A stretch of DNA of 6,653 nt, from NCBI GenBank assembly GCA_030633185.1, contig DAOVTG010000139.1:1-6653 (forward strand), read 5' to 3'. A program made the translations under genes and the position numbers. The notes under the pieces are model-generated. The model saw only the letters and a list, made by a program, of their open reading frames with translations, did no database searches and was not told the DNA's origin. This stretch comes from Deltaproteobacteria bacterium (GTDB lineage Bacteria; Desulfobacterota; Anaeroferrophillalia; Anaeroferrophillales; Tharpellaceae). This document shows, one piece after another, positions 6,304-6,653 of this stretch. Each line of letters begins with the position of its first letter. Position 1 is the stretch's first letter.

Positions 6304-6350
6304 CATAAATCCATATTTTGTTATCATAAATATCCATCCGCATAAATATC
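6304..6350. repeat. Three CATAAAT direct repeats upstream of the porin gene
   Basis: CATAAATATC occurs exactly at 6325-6334 and 6341-6350, and a partial copy CATAAATCC lies at 6304-6312. The offsets are 16 and 21 bases, the latter about two helical turns. They sit 10-60 bases upstream of the candidate porin -35, a normal place for activator sites. The core recalls the CATAAA of Pho boxes, but the 11-base period of a Pho box is absent, so the regulator is unknown. Confidence 0.4.
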
Positions 6351-6410
6351 GGCTTAATTGCAGGAGGCAAACCCCAAACCGGCTCTTGATAACAAAGTCT
6401 TTAGACAATT

Positions 6411-6431
6411 GCTTTTTTTTTTAAAAAAAGC
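6411..6431. repeat. A/T palindrome GC-T10-A7-GC
   Basis: GCTTTTTTT and AAAAAAAGC form a perfect 9-bp inverted repeat around three T residues. It may be a weak bidirectional terminator or a rigid A-tract, and it lies between the porin control region and the terminal repeat element. Confidence 0.45.
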
Positions 6432-6483
6432 TAAATAAAGCTGCTACACAGGGCGTCGAACTTTGCTTCGCCCTCACTAATGG

Positions 6484-6498
6484 TGTCAAATCTTGACA
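6484..6498. repeat. Palindrome TGTCAA-ATC-TTGACA
   Basis: This is a perfect 6-bp inverted repeat with a 3-base spacer, the size of a dimeric repressor site. Each arm reads as a consensus -35 hexamer on one strand, but neither has a -10 at 16-18 bases, so an operator or the edge of the adjacent repeat is as likely as a promoter. Confidence 0.35.
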
Positions 6499-6515
6499 AA
6501 TGGCGGGTTTAAACT

Positions 6516-6653
6516 TTGATGCCCTCGTAAAAAGTCACGGGATGGCTAAGTAAAAATTTCGATATACAAGATGTTGTGGTTTTTCAGGCGCGAGACCATA
6601 CATGTAGTATGTCGAGTGCCTGAAAAACCACAACAGCGCAGTAGATCGGACTT
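6516..6653. mobile_element. MITE-like inverted-repeat element, cut by the right edge of the window
   Basis: The element seems to start at TTTGATG (6516) with GCCCTCGTAAAAAGTC (6521-6536). It contains a large hairpin at 6572-6635, and the window ends in GACTT, the reverse complement of the inner end (AAGTC) of that left terminus. It encodes no transposase, as expected of a non-autonomous, dispersed palindromic repeat. The sequence style resembles repeats I associate with intergenic regions of Desulfobacterota genomes. The 5-base match at the edge is too short to prove the second terminus, so the call rests mainly on the large hairpin. Confidence 0.5.
6572..6635. repeat. Perfect 18-bp inverted repeat (hairpin) with a nested stem
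   Basis: TGTTGTGGTTTTTCAGGC (6572-6589) is the exact reverse complement of 6618-6635. The 28-base loop contains a second stem, CATAC (6597-6601) with GTATG (6607-6611), and the palindrome TACATGTA (6599-6606). Neither side is followed by a U-tract, so it is not a terminator. Confidence 0.95.

Larger units (their letters stand above)
6179..6515. other. Gene-free AT-rich upstream region of the porin gene
   Basis: No ORF with a plausible ribosome site and family signature is seen on either strand. Apart from the promoter and CATAAAT repeats it contains the palindrome AGAGCTCT (6204-6211), a 10-bp inverted pair (TTTGTTATCA 6317-6326, TGATAACAAA 6387-6396), an A/T hairpin (6411-6431), an imperfect GGGC/GCCC stem (6451-6473), and TGTCAA-ATC-TTGACA (6484-6498). 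The long leader and dense repeats suggest regulated porin expression, but no specific regulator can be named. Confidence 0.5.

Noticed and set aside
6451..6473. GGGC/GCCC hairpin as a terminator
   Set aside because: The stem is interrupted by unpaired bases and no U-tract follows on either strand.
6500..6553. 17-codon ORF starting at ATG 6500 on the + strand
   Set aside because: It crosses the left terminus of the inverted-repeat element and has no ribosome site; a chance reading frame.
1..6653. CRISPR arrays, tRNA or rRNA genes, riboswitches
   Set aside because: No regularly spaced repeats of CRISPR length, no cloverleaf pattern and no rRNA-like sequence were seen on either strand by eye.

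Overview
The window looks like a piece of a Gram-negative bacterial chromosome, most likely Desulfobacterota (a sulfate- or metal-reducing relative of the old Deltaproteobacteria). The grounds are an outer-membrane porin with a signal peptide and C-terminal Phe, an exported VCBS/FG-GAP repeat protein, and a palindromic intergenic repeat at the right edge. No rRNA or marker gene is present, so this placement is an inference of moderate confidence.

Layout. (1) 1-1026, + strand: the C-terminal 341 residues of a radical SAM protein whose Cys cluster lies outside the window. (2) 1027-1560: an AT-rich accessory stretch. It holds the last ~54 codons of a Zeta-toxin-like kinase (about 1148-1309, 5' part missing), an intact 59-residue companion ORF two bases downstream (1312-1491) that is probably its antitoxin or partner, and then a 70-base run of nested inverted repeats (1489-1560) with some resemblance to an integron attC site. 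(3) 1577-2728, + strand: a complete PLP-dependent class I/II aminotransferase starting at TTG behind a good ribosome binding site. (4) 2734-4482, - strand: a signal-peptide-bearing VCBS-repeat protein convergent with the aminotransferase, with only 5 bases between the stop codons. (5) 4598-4631: a strong Rho-independent terminator for the porin gene. (6) 4658-6121, - strand: a 487-residue porin-like outer-membrane protein with Asp-rich loops. (7) 6122-6653: a long gene-free region holding the porin leader, candidate operator repeats, an A/T palindrome, and part of an inverted-repeat element that runs off the right edge.

The genes do not form one pathway. The radical SAM gene and the toxin remnant are visibly more AT-rich than the aminotransferase, VCBS and porin genes, which look like resident housekeeping and cell-surface genes. 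The change falls near 1490-1560, at the palindromic segment, so the left part is probably acquired or decaying accessory DNA. I found no convincing complete new system. The best leads are the truncated Zeta-like toxin with its surviving companion gene, the palindromic junction after it, and the terminal inverted-repeat element.
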